Part shown: piece after piece, positions 44,355-53,103 of the stretch
Layout: each line of letters opens with the position of its first letter
How positions within the stretch are numbered: the first letter of the stretch is position 1
Assembly: GCF_902830275.1 (NCBI RefSeq)
Contig: NZ_CADESW010000015.1
Span: 1 to 64,000 of the forward strand
Direction: 5' to 3'
DNA from: Burkholderia stagnalis
GTDB lineage: Bacteria > Pseudomonadota > Gammaproteobacteria > Burkholderiales > Burkholderiaceae
Length of the DNA stretch: 64,000 nucleotides
Position numbers and translations under genes: made by a program
The notes under the pieces: generated by a model
The model's database searches: none
Told to the model about the DNA's origin: nothing
What the model saw: only the letters and a program-made list of their open reading frames with translations

Positions 44355-45434
44355 TTAGCGAACGCCGCGGATCGTGATGGTCACCGGGCCGCGCAGGCGC
44401 ACGTGCCGCACGCCGCAATGCGGGCACGCGCCGGCGGCCGCACCCGGCAGACGCCGCCCGGCGGTGGCCGCCACGCGGCGCGCCACGGGCGCGATCGCGC
44501 GTGCGACCGTCCGCGCGCCCTGGCCGCGCGGCGTCGCGCGGCGCGCGGCCGGCACCAGCGGCCGCGCCAGCCGGCGGATCGCCTGCGGCCGGCGCGCGAC
44601 CTGCTGCGCGACCCGCCGCACGATCTGCGCCGCCGCGCGCGGCGCCACGCGCTGGCGCTGCACGATGCGCCGCGTCGCACGTACCGCGCGGGCGACGGCG
44701 CGAGCGGCCGGCGGCCCCTGCCGCCGCGTTGCCGTGCGCACCGCCCGGGCGACGCCGTGCACCGCCGCGCGCCGGACCTGCGGCGCGCTGCGCGCCAGCG
44801 CCGGCACCGCGCGCCGCACCAGCATGCCGGCGAGCACCGGCGCCGCCGCGTCGATGCCATCCTCGTCGAGGCCGTCGACCATCTCGTCGAACACCTCGAA
44901 CTCGTCGGCGCCGTCGGCCAGCAGGCGGCCGGCAACGTTGGCGATCCGGCCGATCAACTGCGCCTGCGGCAGCGGGATCATGTTCGCGACCGGCGCGATC
45001 GCACGCGCGGCCGTGCCGATGCCGCGCCCGACGGTGCGCGCGACGCGCGCGAGCCGCCGGAAGAACTCGTCGCCGTCGGCCGCGTCGAGCGCATCGGCGA
45101 CGGCGTCCTCCATCGCGTCGAACTCGTCGGCGCCGTCCCACTCGTCGGCCGCGTCGAACTCGTCGCCTTCGTCGGCCTCGTCCGCGAATTCGAATCCGTC
45201 GCCTTCATCGTATTCGTCGAACCCGGCGCCGCCGCCGCCCGCGAGACCGGCGACCACGTTGCCGATGCCGCCGAGCACCCGGCCGAGGAACTCGTCATCG
45301 CCCTCGTCGCCGTAGTCGCCTTCGTCGAAGCCGTCTTCGTCGAACTCGTCGTAGGCTTGCGTCGAAGCGCCGGCCGGACCTTCCGCGGCTTCGTACATGA
45401 GGTCGTCCATCACATCCGTTTCGAATCGGTCCAT
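44355..45434 (-). CDS. acidic-head, basic-tail protein of the unknown operon (paralogue 1)
   Basis: A 359-residue protein of unusual composition. Residues 1-123 are very acidic (many Asp/Glu, with DEFLGRVLGGIGN near 48) and residues 200-335 are very rich in Arg and Ala. A short C-terminal domain has CPHC (Cys337, Cys340) and ends HVRLRGPVTITIRGVR. It shares the DDEFxGRxLGGIG block and the GPVT(I/L)TI tail with the next gene upstream (45460-46581), so the two are paralogues. The basic part could bind nucleic acid or acidic partners, and the acidic head could keep it from binding early. Function unknown. Confidence 0.8.
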   Translation of the reverse strand: MDRFETDVMDDLMYEAAEGPAGASTQAYDEFDEDGFDEGDYGDEGDDEFLGRVLGGIGNVVAGLAGGGGAGFDEYDEGDGFEFADEADEGDEFDAADEWDGADEFDAMEDAVADALDAADGDEFFRRLARVARTVGRGIGTAARAIAPVANMIPLPQAQLIGRIANVAGRLLADGADEFEVFDEMVDGLDEDGIDAAAPVLAGMLVRRAVPALARSAPQVRRAAVHGVARAVRTATRRQGPPAARAVARAVRATRRIVQRQRVAPRAAAQIVRRVAQQVARRPQAIRRLARPLVPAARRATPRGQGARTVARAIAPVARRVAATAGRRLPGAAAGACPHCGVRHVRLRGPVTITIRGVR

Positions 45435-45459
45435 GGTGTGCTCCTTTCAGCGCCAAGAG

Positions 45460-46581
45460 TCAGTGGGAGGTGATCGTCAGCGTGACCGGGCCGCCGAGAT
45501 GAAACGTGCGGCTCCGGCCGACGCGGGCGCTCCGCGTGCCGCGCCCGATATCCGTGGGGCGCGCGAGCGGTCTCGGGGCGCGCGGCGGAACCGCGCGACG
45601 GATCAGGCGCGGATTCTGCGCAAGCCGCCGGGCGGCCTGCGGCAGCCCGCGGCGCACCAGCCGCACGGCCTGCGGGGCCGGCAACTGACGTTGCGCGATG
45701 GCCGCGGCGGAATGCGCGAGACGCGGCAACGCACGCATCGCGTGCGGCGCGCGCGATCGCGCCAGTTCGCGCGCCGCCGATGCGACACCCCGCACCAGCG
45801 CGCGGCGCGCGGCCGCCGACAGCTGCGCGGCATTGCGAAAGCCGAGCCCGCGCGCGGCCGCGCGAGCCGCGAGGCCGATGATCGGCGGCAAGGCTTCGTC
45901 GACGCCGTCTTCGAGATAGAGATCCGCGAGCGCATCGAACGCGTCGTCCGCGCCGTCGCCGCGGCTCAGCAACTGGCTGATCTGCCCGAACAGGCCCTGC
46001 GCGCCGCCCGCCATCTGGCCGAACGAGCCGGCCGCTTGCCGGGTCTGCCGTGCGGCGCGGCCGACGCGTTGCGCGACCTGCCCGACCCGGCCGAGCGTGT
46101 CGGCCGCGCCCGGCGCGCCGGCGACCCGCGCCAGGCGCGCAAGGGCCTCGGCCGCCGGCGAAACGGCGTTCGCGACGTCATTGATCCGGCCCGCGACGGC
46201 GCCCGTGCGCCGCGCGATCGCGCCGGCCTGCCCTGCCGCACCGGCGGCCCGGCCCATTCCGCGGCCGATCACGCCTGCCGCGCGACCGATGCCGCCCAGC
46301 AATCGTCCGACGAATTCATCGTCGTCTGCCGCGTCGAGGCCATCGGCCAGCTCTTCTTCGAATGCGTTCCAGAGCGCCATGTCGTCGACGTCGTCACCTT
46401 CGTCGAACGATGCCGCATCCGCGTCGTCCTCCAGCGCGTCGACGGCGAAGTCGTCGCCTTCGTCGAACTGCTCGTCGCCGAACGCATCGTCGGCGCTCTG
46501 TTCGTCGAAGTGCTCGAACGCGCCCGTCTCGTCGCTCAGGTCGGCTTCGTCCGCCACGTCGCCATCGAATGGTTCGTTCAT
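45460..46581 (-). CDS. acidic-head, basic-tail protein of the unknown operon (paralogue 2)
   Basis: A 373-residue paralogue of the preceding protein. Residues 1-85 are acidic. DDEFVGRLLGGIG near 87 is followed by an Ala/Gly helix region, an acidic patch EDGVDEALPP near 225, and an Arg/Ala-rich C-terminal half. It ends TFHLGGPVTLTITSH, matching the tail of its paralogue but without the CPHC pair. It is the first gene of the operon, 26 bp before paralogue 1. The start at 46581 is chosen because it begins the acidic head; a longer open frame upstream runs into non-acidic sequence. No recognised family. Confidence 0.8.
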   Translation of the reverse strand: MNEPFDGDVADEADLSDETGAFEHFDEQSADDAFGDEQFDEGDDFAVDALEDDADAASFDEGDDVDDMALWNAFEEELADGLDAADDDEFVGRLLGGIGRAAGVIGRGMGRAAGAAGQAGAIARRTGAVAGRINDVANAVSPAAEALARLARVAGAPGAADTLGRVGQVAQRVGRAARQTRQAAGSFGQMAGGAQGLFGQISQLLSRGDGADDAFDALADLYLEDGVDEALPPIIGLAARAAARGLGFRNAAQLSAAARRALVRGVASAARELARSRAPHAMRALPRLAHSAAAIAQRQLPAPQAVRLVRRGLPQAARRLAQNPRLIRRAVPPRAPRPLARPTDIGRGTRSARVGRSRTFHLGGPVTLTITSH

Positions 46582-47103
46582 TGCCTTTCTCCGCGATCGA
46601 TCCGCAACAGCAGGAATGCCGGCATGCGCCGCCGGCGACGCACGGCCGACCGACAACGTTGACCCAACTCTAGTGGAACGGCCTCGTCTGCAAATCGCCC
46701 GATCGGGCCGATTCGATCGCGCTCGCCGCGTCGTGCTGCCCCGGGCGAACGCGCGTATTAAGGCGACAGCGAACAAGCGCGTGCGAACGCTCGCCATTCA
46801 TCGGCTTAACCCATATGGGGTAGCGCGTTTGGGGCGCGTCGCCGAGCTTGAATTTCATCTGACCTTGTGCCACAAAAGAGAGGTCGCAGCCGCGACGGAC
46901 GGATGCATCGCAGCAGGGAAACACGCCGCGCGTTAAAGGGTTCCATCGACGGGAGGTCGACGGGCAACGGCACGGCAACGAGCGGAGCGCTTGCGCTCGC
47001 GCATCGATCAGGATTACAAACTCAGGAGACTGTGCTGCGCCTCCCGCGTGGGAGTGTCCACAACGCAGATCAAGTAACGAGCGCAGCACTTCACGGGTTC
47101 CGC
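46582..47103. other. divergent intergenic region between the unknown operon and the LuxR-type gene
   Basis: About 520 bp with no supportable gene. It must hold the promoter of the seven-gene operon and that of the divergent regulator. AT-rich patches occur near 46660 and around 47010-47040. I see no strong palindrome that I would call an operator, but the size suggests controlled expression. Confidence 0.5.
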
Positions 47104-47700
47104 ATGGCCATGCGGCGGGCCCGGCCAACCATGTTGGGGGACCCTTCCGTGCCGGTATCTCAACCCGATGACGAGCGGTTGCCTGACCCGAGCATGTTCT
47201 GGATCGATCGGTCGGCGGCCGACCCGCCGCGGCCGTTGCCGCGCCCGTTCATCGGCCGTGAGATCGGCGAGGTGGAACTCGCGGGACGCAAGTGCCGCGT
47301 GCTGCTCGCCGACGGCGCCGAGGCGTTCGATTGCGACCTCGACCCTGCGCATCGCGCGCGAACGGCTGGTGCCGACGATGAGATCGTGCGCTTCGAGTTC
47401 GAGGGGCACCGCTATGTGCTGGTTGCCGAGGCGCGTCGACGCCGCGAAGTCGCGCCGGTTGTCGACCCGGCAGCCGGCATCGATATCGGCAGGCTGCTGA
47501 GCAGCCGCGAGATGCAGGTGGTGCAGTTGGTGTGTATGGGTTTTCTGACCAAGCAGATCGCCGATCGGCTGCATATCAGCGAATTCACGGTGCGGTCGTA
47601 TTTGAAAACGATCTACGCGAAGCTGGGGGTGCGATCGCGCGCCGCGCTGGTGTTCCGGTTCATGAAGACCTTCAATGCGGATGCGGGGACGCGGGAGTGA
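47104..47700 (+). CDS. LuxR-type transcriptional regulator divergent from the unknown operon
   Basis: A 198-residue protein with a C-terminal GerE/LuxR helix-turn-helix (about 135-190: LSSREMQVVQLVCMGFLTKQ, then IADRLHISEFTVRSYLKTIYAKLGV). The N-terminal 120 residues are not a receiver or autoinducer-binding domain that I recognise. They look beta-rich (EVELAGRKCRVLLADG, VRFEFEGHRYVLVAEARR). The start is ambiguous between 47104 and 47131. Position and direction make it the likely local regulator of the operon beginning at 46581. A terminator follows. Confidence 0.88.
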   Translation: MAMRRARPTMLGDPSVPVSQPDDERLPDPSMFWIDRSAADPPRPLPRPFIGREIGEVELAGRKCRVLLADGAEAFDCDLDPAHRARTAGADDEIVRFEFEGHRYVLVAEARRRREVAPVVDPAAGIDIGRLLSSREMQVVQLVCMGFLTKQIADRLHISEFTVRSYLKTIYAKLGVRSRAALVFRFMKTFNADAGTRE

Positions 47701-47706
47701 AAAATG

Positions 47707-47745
47707 AAAAAACCCGCGAAGCGAGGGGCTGTCGCGGGTTTTTTT
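47707..47745 (+). terminator. terminator after the LuxR-type gene
   Basis: Stem AAACCCGCGA/TCGCGGGTTT with a 12-base loop and a run of seven T on the plus strand. Confidence 0.85.
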
Positions 47746-47775
47746 ACGTCTTCCGGGGGAAGCCGGAATGACAGA

Positions 47776-47862
47776 TGGTGCGTGAGGCCGGACTCGAACC
47801 GGCACACCCTTGCGGGCGTCAGGACCTAAACCTGGTGCGTCTACCAATTTCGCCACTCACGC
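47776..47862 (-). tRNA. tRNA-Leu (TAG)
   Basis: The minus strand gives an 87-base class-II tRNA beginning GCGTGAGTGGCGAAATTGGT and ending CTCACGCACCA, with the long variable arm typical of leucine tRNAs. The anticodon loop TTTAGGT has anticodon TAG. CCA is encoded. Confidence 0.96.
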
Positions 47863-48086
47863 GAATGAAGTGCCACCGCCGCTGGCGCGGCGAAGATCCG
47901 ACGTATCGCCGGCACAAAAACCGGCACGCCCGATCAGGCGAGCGCGAGATTCTACCCGATCCGCGCGACGTTGTCTGCCCTTGATCGGCGGCGTTCGCGC
48001 GCCGATGCTAGAATCCCGCGCTTGACGCGTCCGGCGGTGCGCCACCGCGCGCACCCCAATACCGCTCCCCCGACACGATTCCGCAC

Positions 48087-48920
48087 GTGAATTTCGACGA
48101 CTACTGTCAGCAGAAGGCCGCGCCCGCCGGCTCCAGCGTCTACTACGCGTTGCGGCAGGCGCCGTTTGCCGTCCAGCCGCGCCTCACCGCCCTCTTCGCG
48201 CTGCGCCGCGAACTCGAGGAAACCGTCAAGGAAACCAGCGACCCGACCGTCGGCCACACCAAGCTCGCGTGGTGGCACAAGGAGCTCGCGGCGCTGGCCG
48301 CCGGCACGCCGTCGCATCCGGTGACCAAGGCGCTCGCGCAGCACCATCCGGCGATCGCGGCCGAGCACGATGCGCTGCGCGCGCTCGTCAGCGGCTACGG
48401 GATGGATCTCGAACAGGCGCGCTACCTCGACTTCGCGAACCTGCGGCGCTACATCGCGCAGGTGGGCGGCGGCTTCGCGTCGCTCGTCGCGCGCGCAAGC
48501 GCCGCGCGCCCCGCCGAGCCGCAGCCGTGGGCCGACGAGGTCGGCCACGGGCTGATGCTCGCGCAATTCGTGCAGGAACTCGGCAACGATGCGCGGCACG
48601 GCCGCATCTATCTGCCGATCGACGAGCTGCAACGCTACAACGTGACGGCCGCGGACCTGCTGAACCGTCGCTACAGCCCGGCGTTCACCGAACTGCTGCA
48701 ATTCCAGACCCAACGCGCCCGCGACGCGCTCGCCGCCGCAGACACGGCGATCCCCGCCGCCGAGCGCCGTGTGCAGCGCACGCTGCGCGCGCAGCTCGCG
48801 CTCGCCGGCGCACTGCTCGACGAGATCGAGCGCGACGGCTATCAGGTGCTGCACCAGCGCATCGCGCTGACACCGATCCGCAAGCTGTGGATCGCGTGGC
48901 GCGCCGCACGCAGGCGCTGA
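48087..48920 (+). CDS. squalene/phytoene synthase-like protein with degenerate active site
   Basis: A 277-residue member of the squalene/phytoene synthase fold (GTG start, NFDDYCQQKAAPAGSSVYY). The first aspartate-rich motif is changed: where active enzymes have VDDVVDE, this reads LEETVKE. The second motif, normally RDVGEDARRGRIYLP, has become GNDARHGRIYLP with three residues lost including one aspartate. Catalysis on prenyl diphosphates therefore seems unlikely. The pattern resembles the branch related to the mitochondrial complex-I assembly factor NDUFAF6, and a non-enzymatic role is plausible. It stands alone. Confidence 0.8.
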   Translation: MNFDDYCQQKAAPAGSSVYYALRQAPFAVQPRLTALFALRRELEETVKETSDPTVGHTKLAWWHKELAALAAGTPSHPVTKALAQHHPAIAAEHDALRALVSGYGMDLEQARYLDFANLRRYIAQVGGGFASLVARASAARPAEPQPWADEVGHGLMLAQFVQELGNDARHGRIYLPIDELQRYNVTAADLLNRRYSPAFTELLQFQTQRARDALAAADTAIPAAERRVQRTLRAQLALAGALLDEIERDGYQVLHQRIALTPIRKLWIAWRAARRR

Positions 48921-48927
48921 AGCGCCG

Positions 48928-50142
48928 TCACGCCCTTAACAGCGGCAGCGGCTCGAAGCGCTGCTGCAGCACGCGGGTCGCGTCGAGCCCCCACCACGGG
49001 CCGAGCACGGTCGCGTAGAGCTGGCGGAAATCGACCGCAACCGGCAGGTTGCCGTTGCCGTCGAGCTGCCCGAGCGCCGGCGGCGCACCGTACAGCCCGC
49101 CCGCCACGCGCCCGCCCATCACGAAATGCGGCGCGGCCGTGCCGTGGTCGGTGCCGTTGCTCTGGTTCTCGCGCACGCGCCGCCCGAATTCCGCATACGT
49201 CATCACGAGCGTCTCGTTCCAGCGCCCGAGCTCGATCAGCGCATCGCGCATCGCGCTCATCCCTTCCGCGAACTGCTTGAGCAGCGCGGCCTGCTGGCCC
49301 GGCTGGTTCTGGTGCGTGTCGAAGCCGTTGAGCGTGAGCCGCAGCACCGCGACCCCGTCCTGCGCCCCCGCGCCCGACGCCTCGCACGCGGCCAGCACCT
49401 GCATCGCGGTCTTCACCGAGGTGCCGAACGCGCCGGCCGGAAACGCGGTCTTGAACGCGCGCATGCCGCCACGCGGGCGCAGCCGGTCCGCGGCCTTCAC
49501 GATGTCGTTCTCGACGTCGATGATGTGCGCGAGCGCCGGATTCTGCTCGCGCAGCGACGACGGTTCGGCGAGCCGCGCGGCGCGGATGAATTGCGCCGGA
49601 TTCACGAGTGCGATCGCACGCGCGCCGTTGGCGAGCGGCCCCATCTCGGCGCTGCCGAGCACGACGCCGTCCGCCGCGAAGCCGGCGGGCACGGGCGCCT
49701 GCGCGAACGTGCGCGTGAGCCAGCCTTCGTGCAGGTATTGATCGGAGCGCGACGCGGTATCCCAGATCTCGATCGAGCGGAAGTGCGACAGGTTCGGCTG
49801 CGGATAGCCGACGCCCTGCACGATCGCGACCTGCCGGTCGCGCCACAACGGCAGCAGCGGCGCGAGCGAAGGATGCAGCCCGGTGCGCTCGTCGAGCTGC
49901 AGCACCTGGTCGCGCTTGATGCCGATGCCGCGCCGGAACTGATAGTACAGCGGATCCGCATACGGCACGACGGTATTGAGGCCGTCGTTGCCGCCCTTCA
50001 GCTCGACCAGGATCAGCACGTTCGCATAGCCTGCCGCCTGCTTCTGCGCGGCCAGCGTCGCCGCGAGCGCGCCCGGCTGCCAGAGCGACACGCCCGCGGT
50101 CGCGGCGGCGCCGGTGAGCGCGAGGAAATCACGTCGGTTCAT
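48928..50142 (-). CDS. DUF1501 family protein (Tat-exported)
   Basis: A 404-residue protein of the DUF1501 family, distantly related to sulfatase/phosphatase-like folds and of unknown function. The N-terminus NRRDFLALTGAAATAG has twin arginines and a hydrophobic stretch typical of Tat export. Conserved segments are LVELKGGNDGLNTVVPY, LHPSLAPLLPLW, VQGVGYPQPNLSHFRS and YAEFGRRVRENQSNGTDHGTA. The start at 50142 puts the signal at the N-terminus. It is 61 bp after the DUF1800 gene, its usual partner. Confidence 0.93.
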   Translation of the reverse strand: MNRRDFLALTGAAATAGVSLWQPGALAATLAAQKQAAGYANVLILVELKGGNDGLNTVVPYADPLYYQFRRGIGIKRDQVLQLDERTGLHPSLAPLLPLWRDRQVAIVQGVGYPQPNLSHFRSIEIWDTASRSDQYLHEGWLTRTFAQAPVPAGFAADGVVLGSAEMGPLANGARAIALVNPAQFIRAARLAEPSSLREQNPALAHIIDVENDIVKAADRLRPRGGMRAFKTAFPAGAFGTSVKTAMQVLAACEASGAGAQDGVAVLRLTLNGFDTHQNQPGQQAALLKQFAEGMSAMRDALIELGRWNETLVMTYAEFGRRVRENQSNGTDHGTAAPHFVMGGRVAGGLYGAPPALGQLDGNGNLPVAVDFRQLYATVLGPWWGLDATRVLQQRFEPLPLLRA

Positions 50143-50203
50143 CGTGCGTCCTTTGCCGGCCGCGTCGCATGCGTGCATGCCGCGCCGGCGTCTCGGTTCG
50201 AGT

Positions 50204-51679
50204 TCATTTCAATTGATAGGCCGGATCCATCAGCAGCGCCTCGAGATATGCGCTGCCGGTCGACCCGGTGTCGATCGCCGCGACGGGCGGCACCGGCAGC
50301 ACCGCGTGCTGCAGCTGAAGCTCGGTGGATAGCCCCGCGGCCGCCTGCGGCCGCACGCGGTATTGCGCGAGCCAGCGTTCGAGATCGAAGCGCAGGCCGC
50401 CGCGCCCGGGTTTCGGCGGCGCGCCGCGCGGCATGCCGACGTTCATCGTCGCCATCTCGCGGGCGCTTCCGTTGACTGCCGCAGGCCGCATGCCGGCCGT
50501 CTCGGTCGCGCGAAACAGCTGCTCGACGAACTGCTTGCGCGCAAGCAGCGTCGTGCTGTTGATCCACGCCGCGCCGCCCGGCCAACCTTTCACGTTCGGC
50601 GGATAGAACAGGTTCTGCCCGAGCGTGCGCACGGTGTTCGCGAGCATCTGCGGGTCGCCGTAGCCGACGTCGAACAGCCGCACCGTCCCGACCACGAACT
50701 CCGCCGGCGACTTGACCAGCACGCCGCGATTGCGCGGATCCCAGAACGCGTCGGTCGACCACAGCGCGCCGAGCGCCGCGCGAATCTCGTAGCCGCTCGC
50801 GCGAAAGCGTTCGGCGACCGTCTCCAGCTCGCCCGCGTCCGGCGTATCGGACACGAACTCGCGCCACAGCCTGGCCGCGATGAAACGCGCGGCCTGCGGT
50901 TGCTTCAGCAGGATGTCGAGGAAGCCGTCGCCGTCGAAGGCGCCGGTCTCGCCGAGAATCGTCTTGTCACCGGCATCGTGCCACTCCGGCCGCGCCACGA
51001 AGCGCAATGTGTCGGGATCGATCGTCCAGCCCGTCATCGCACGCGCGGCCTCGGTCACGTCGCGCTGCGTGTAATGTCCTTCGCCGAGCGTGAACAGCTC
51101 CATCACCTCGCGCGCGAAGTTCTCGTTCGGACGCCCCTTGCGATTGCTCGCGCCGTCGAGGTACTGAAGCATCGCCGGATCCTTCGCGACCGCGTGCAGC
51201 AGCGTGCCGAAATTGCCGAGCGCCTCGCGGCGCAGCAGCGCGTTCTGCGCGGCCATCGTCTGCGGAAACGGCACCTTGTCCTGCCCCGACGTGAAGTGCC
51301 CGTGCCAGAACAGCGTCATGCGCTCGGTCAGCGGCGACGGCGTCGCGACCATCTCGTTGATCCACGCCGCGCGCAATCCGTCGTAACGCTGGTTGCGCAG
51401 CCGCTGCGCGTCGCGCCGCTGGTCCGGCGCCTGCGCCTGGCGTTCGGCGCGCGTCGGCGGCAGTTCGCCGAGCCAGTCGGGCCACGTCGTAATGGGCTCG
51501 TGCCGCACGTTGCCGAGCACCTCGGCAACCGCCTGCGCGCGCGTCATGCCGACGAGGCGCGCGACGTCGGCGGGCGCCGGCGTGAAACCGGTGCGGCTCA
51601 GGAAGAACTGCGCGTCGTCGGCCTCGAGAGGCGTCTGCATCGCAGGCGGCAGCGACGGTGCGGTGTTCGCTCGACTCAT
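50204..51679 (-). CDS. DUF1800 family protein
   Basis: A 491-residue DUF1800 protein. It shows the family's F-L-x-R-x-x-F-G/T-like opening (AQFFLSRTGFTPAPADV), MTLFWHGHFTSGQDKV, NENFAREVMELFTLGEGHYTQRDVTEAARAMTGWTI and NVKGWPGGAAWINS. Function is unknown, but DUF1800-DUF1501 pairs are common and expected to act together outside the cytoplasm. No clear signal peptide is visible at this start. It is first of the pair. Confidence 0.93.
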   Translation of the reverse strand: MSRANTAPSLPPAMQTPLEADDAQFFLSRTGFTPAPADVARLVGMTRAQAVAEVLGNVRHEPITTWPDWLGELPPTRAERQAQAPDQRRDAQRLRNQRYDGLRAAWINEMVATPSPLTERMTLFWHGHFTSGQDKVPFPQTMAAQNALLRREALGNFGTLLHAVAKDPAMLQYLDGASNRKGRPNENFAREVMELFTLGEGHYTQRDVTEAARAMTGWTIDPDTLRFVARPEWHDAGDKTILGETGAFDGDGFLDILLKQPQAARFIAARLWREFVSDTPDAGELETVAERFRASGYEIRAALGALWSTDAFWDPRNRGVLVKSPAEFVVGTVRLFDVGYGDPQMLANTVRTLGQNLFYPPNVKGWPGGAAWINSTTLLARKQFVEQLFRATETAGMRPAAVNGSAREMATMNVGMPRGAPPKPGRGGLRFDLERWLAQYRVRPQAAAGLSTELQLQHAVLPVPPVAAIDTGSTGSAYLEALLMDPAYQLK

Positions 51680-51790
51680 GGTCTTGGGCTCCCGGAATGC
51701 GCGGTGCGCGCATGTGCCCATTCAACGGCATCCGGCGAACGAAAGTTGACTGGAAAATTGCTACGGAATCTTTCCGTACGGTGTGCGGGA

Positions 51791-52069
51791 TCAGCGCTTG
51801 TACAGCTCGCGGACGGCGTCCTCGATGTGCTGGCGCAGCAGGTGGCGCTCCTCGGGCGTCATGTGCCCGTCGCGGCGGCGCTGTTCGAGATCGGGAGGCA
51901 CGGCGGAGCGGGCGACGGTATCGGCGCGATCGTCCTGCTGCGGCGCCTTGCCGCGCGGCAGCTTGCGCGACGACGCCCCCTGCTCGGGGCGCTGCGCATA
52001 TGCGAAGTTCGACGCATACGGACCGGCAAGCGCGATCGTCAGCATCAGTGCAATCCGGGCAGATCGCAT
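51791..52069 (-). CDS. small exported hypothetical protein
   Basis: A 92-residue protein with a signal peptide (MRSARIALMLTIALAGPYASNFAYA, cleavage after about 25) and a short charged mature part with MTPEERHLLRQHIEDAVRELY, which resembles small Burkholderia exported proteins. It lies upstream of DUF1800 on the same strand with a gap of 111 bp and may belong to the same exported group. Function unknown. Confidence 0.72.
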   Translation of the reverse strand: MRSARIALMLTIALAGPYASNFAYAQRPEQGASSRKLPRGKAPQQDDRADTVARSAVPPDLEQRRRDGHMTPEERHLLRQHIEDAVRELYKR

Positions 52070-52211
52070 GACCGTCCTCGCTTCTTTGGTCGATTTGTTC
52101 CCTTCGTCACGCGGCAACCGGCTACCTCTGGTACTTGAAAAACCCTGCGGAAATCGGGTGTGCAAACCATGAAAGATTAAGTGCAGGGAGTATCCACCGA
52201 ATTTCGGCTAA

Positions 52212-52244
52212 GAGTAAAGGAATCTCTATAGCCTGCCTTTACTC
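52212..52244. promoter_or_regulatory. 9-bp perfect inverted repeat upstream of ompR
   Basis: GAGTAAAGG and CCTTTACTC separated by 15 bases, 93 bp upstream of the ompR start, in an AT-rich region between two divergent genes. It could be an operator or the base of an mRNA hairpin. Confidence 0.6.
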
Positions 52245-52336
52245 CGTACCACACCACGGGTAAATTTTGTAACTGACTGTAACGTGCCAAAATACCCGGC
52301 CGTGCGCCATTTCCCATTCGCGATAAGATGCCGCTC

Positions 52337-53062
52337 ATGGAAACGAAAAACCCCTCCAAGATTCTCGTCGTCGACGACGACCCGCGCCTGCGCGATCTGC
52401 TGCGCCGCTACCTCGGCGAGCAGGGCTTCAACGTGTACGTCGCGGAGAACGCGACCGCGATGAACAAGCTCTGGGTGCGCGAGCGCTTCGACCTGCTCGT
52501 GCTCGACCTGATGCTGCCCGGCGAGGATGGCCTGTCGATCTGCCGCCGCCTGCGCGGCAGCAACGATCGCACGCCGATCATCATGCTGACGGCCAAGGGC
52601 GAGGATGTCGACCGCATCGTCGGCCTCGAGATGGGCGCCGACGACTACCTGCCGAAGCCGTTCAACCCGCGCGAGCTGGTTGCACGCATCCACGCGGTGC
52701 TGCGCCGCCAGGCGCCGGCCGAGCTGCCGGGCGCGCCGTCGGAAACGACGGAGGTGTTCGAATTCGGCGAATTCTCGCTGAACCTCGCAACGCGCACGCT
52801 GACGAAGTCCGGCCAGGAGATTCCGCTGACCACCGGCGAATTCTCGGTGCTGAAGGTATTCGCGCGTCACCCGCGCCAGCCGCTGTCGCGCGAAAAGCTG
52901 ATGGAACTCGCGCGCGGCCGTGAATACGAAGTGTTCGACCGCAGCCTCGACGTGCAGATCTCGCGCCTGCGCAAGCTGATCGAACCGGATCCGGGCAGCC
53001 CGCGCTTCATCCAGACCGTCTGGGGCCTCGGCTACGTGTTCATCCCGGACGGCGCCGCCTGA
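52337..53062 (+). CDS. ompR: response regulator OmpR
   Basis: A 241-residue response regulator for osmotic and envelope signals. The receiver domain has acidic residues DDD (13-15), the phospho-accepting Asp57 (VLDLMLPG) and Lys in PKPFNPREL. The C-terminal winged-helix domain has LTTGEFSVLKVFARHPRQPLSREKL and DVQISRLRKLIE. An ATG three codons earlier (52328) is also possible. It is followed 41 bp later by envZ. Confidence 0.96.
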   Translation: METKNPSKILVVDDDPRLRDLLRRYLGEQGFNVYVAENATAMNKLWVRERFDLLVLDLMLPGEDGLSICRRLRGSNDRTPIIMLTAKGEDVDRIVGLEMGADDYLPKPFNPRELVARIHAVLRRQAPAELPGAPSETTEVFEFGEFSLNLATRTLTKSGQEIPLTTGEFSVLKVFARHPRQPLSREKLMELARGREYEVFDRSLDVQISRLRKLIEPDPGSPRFIQTVWGLGYVFIPDGAA

Positions 53063-53103
53063 CCTCCCCTCCTTCCGGTTTCGCCCGCCCCACGGCCCGT
53101 CCC

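Noticed and set aside
46867..47103. Longer N-terminus for the LuxR-type gene
   Set aside because: The frame is open upstream, but the added residues are Arg/Ser-rich and no ribosome site supports an earlier start; 47104 or 47131 is more likely.
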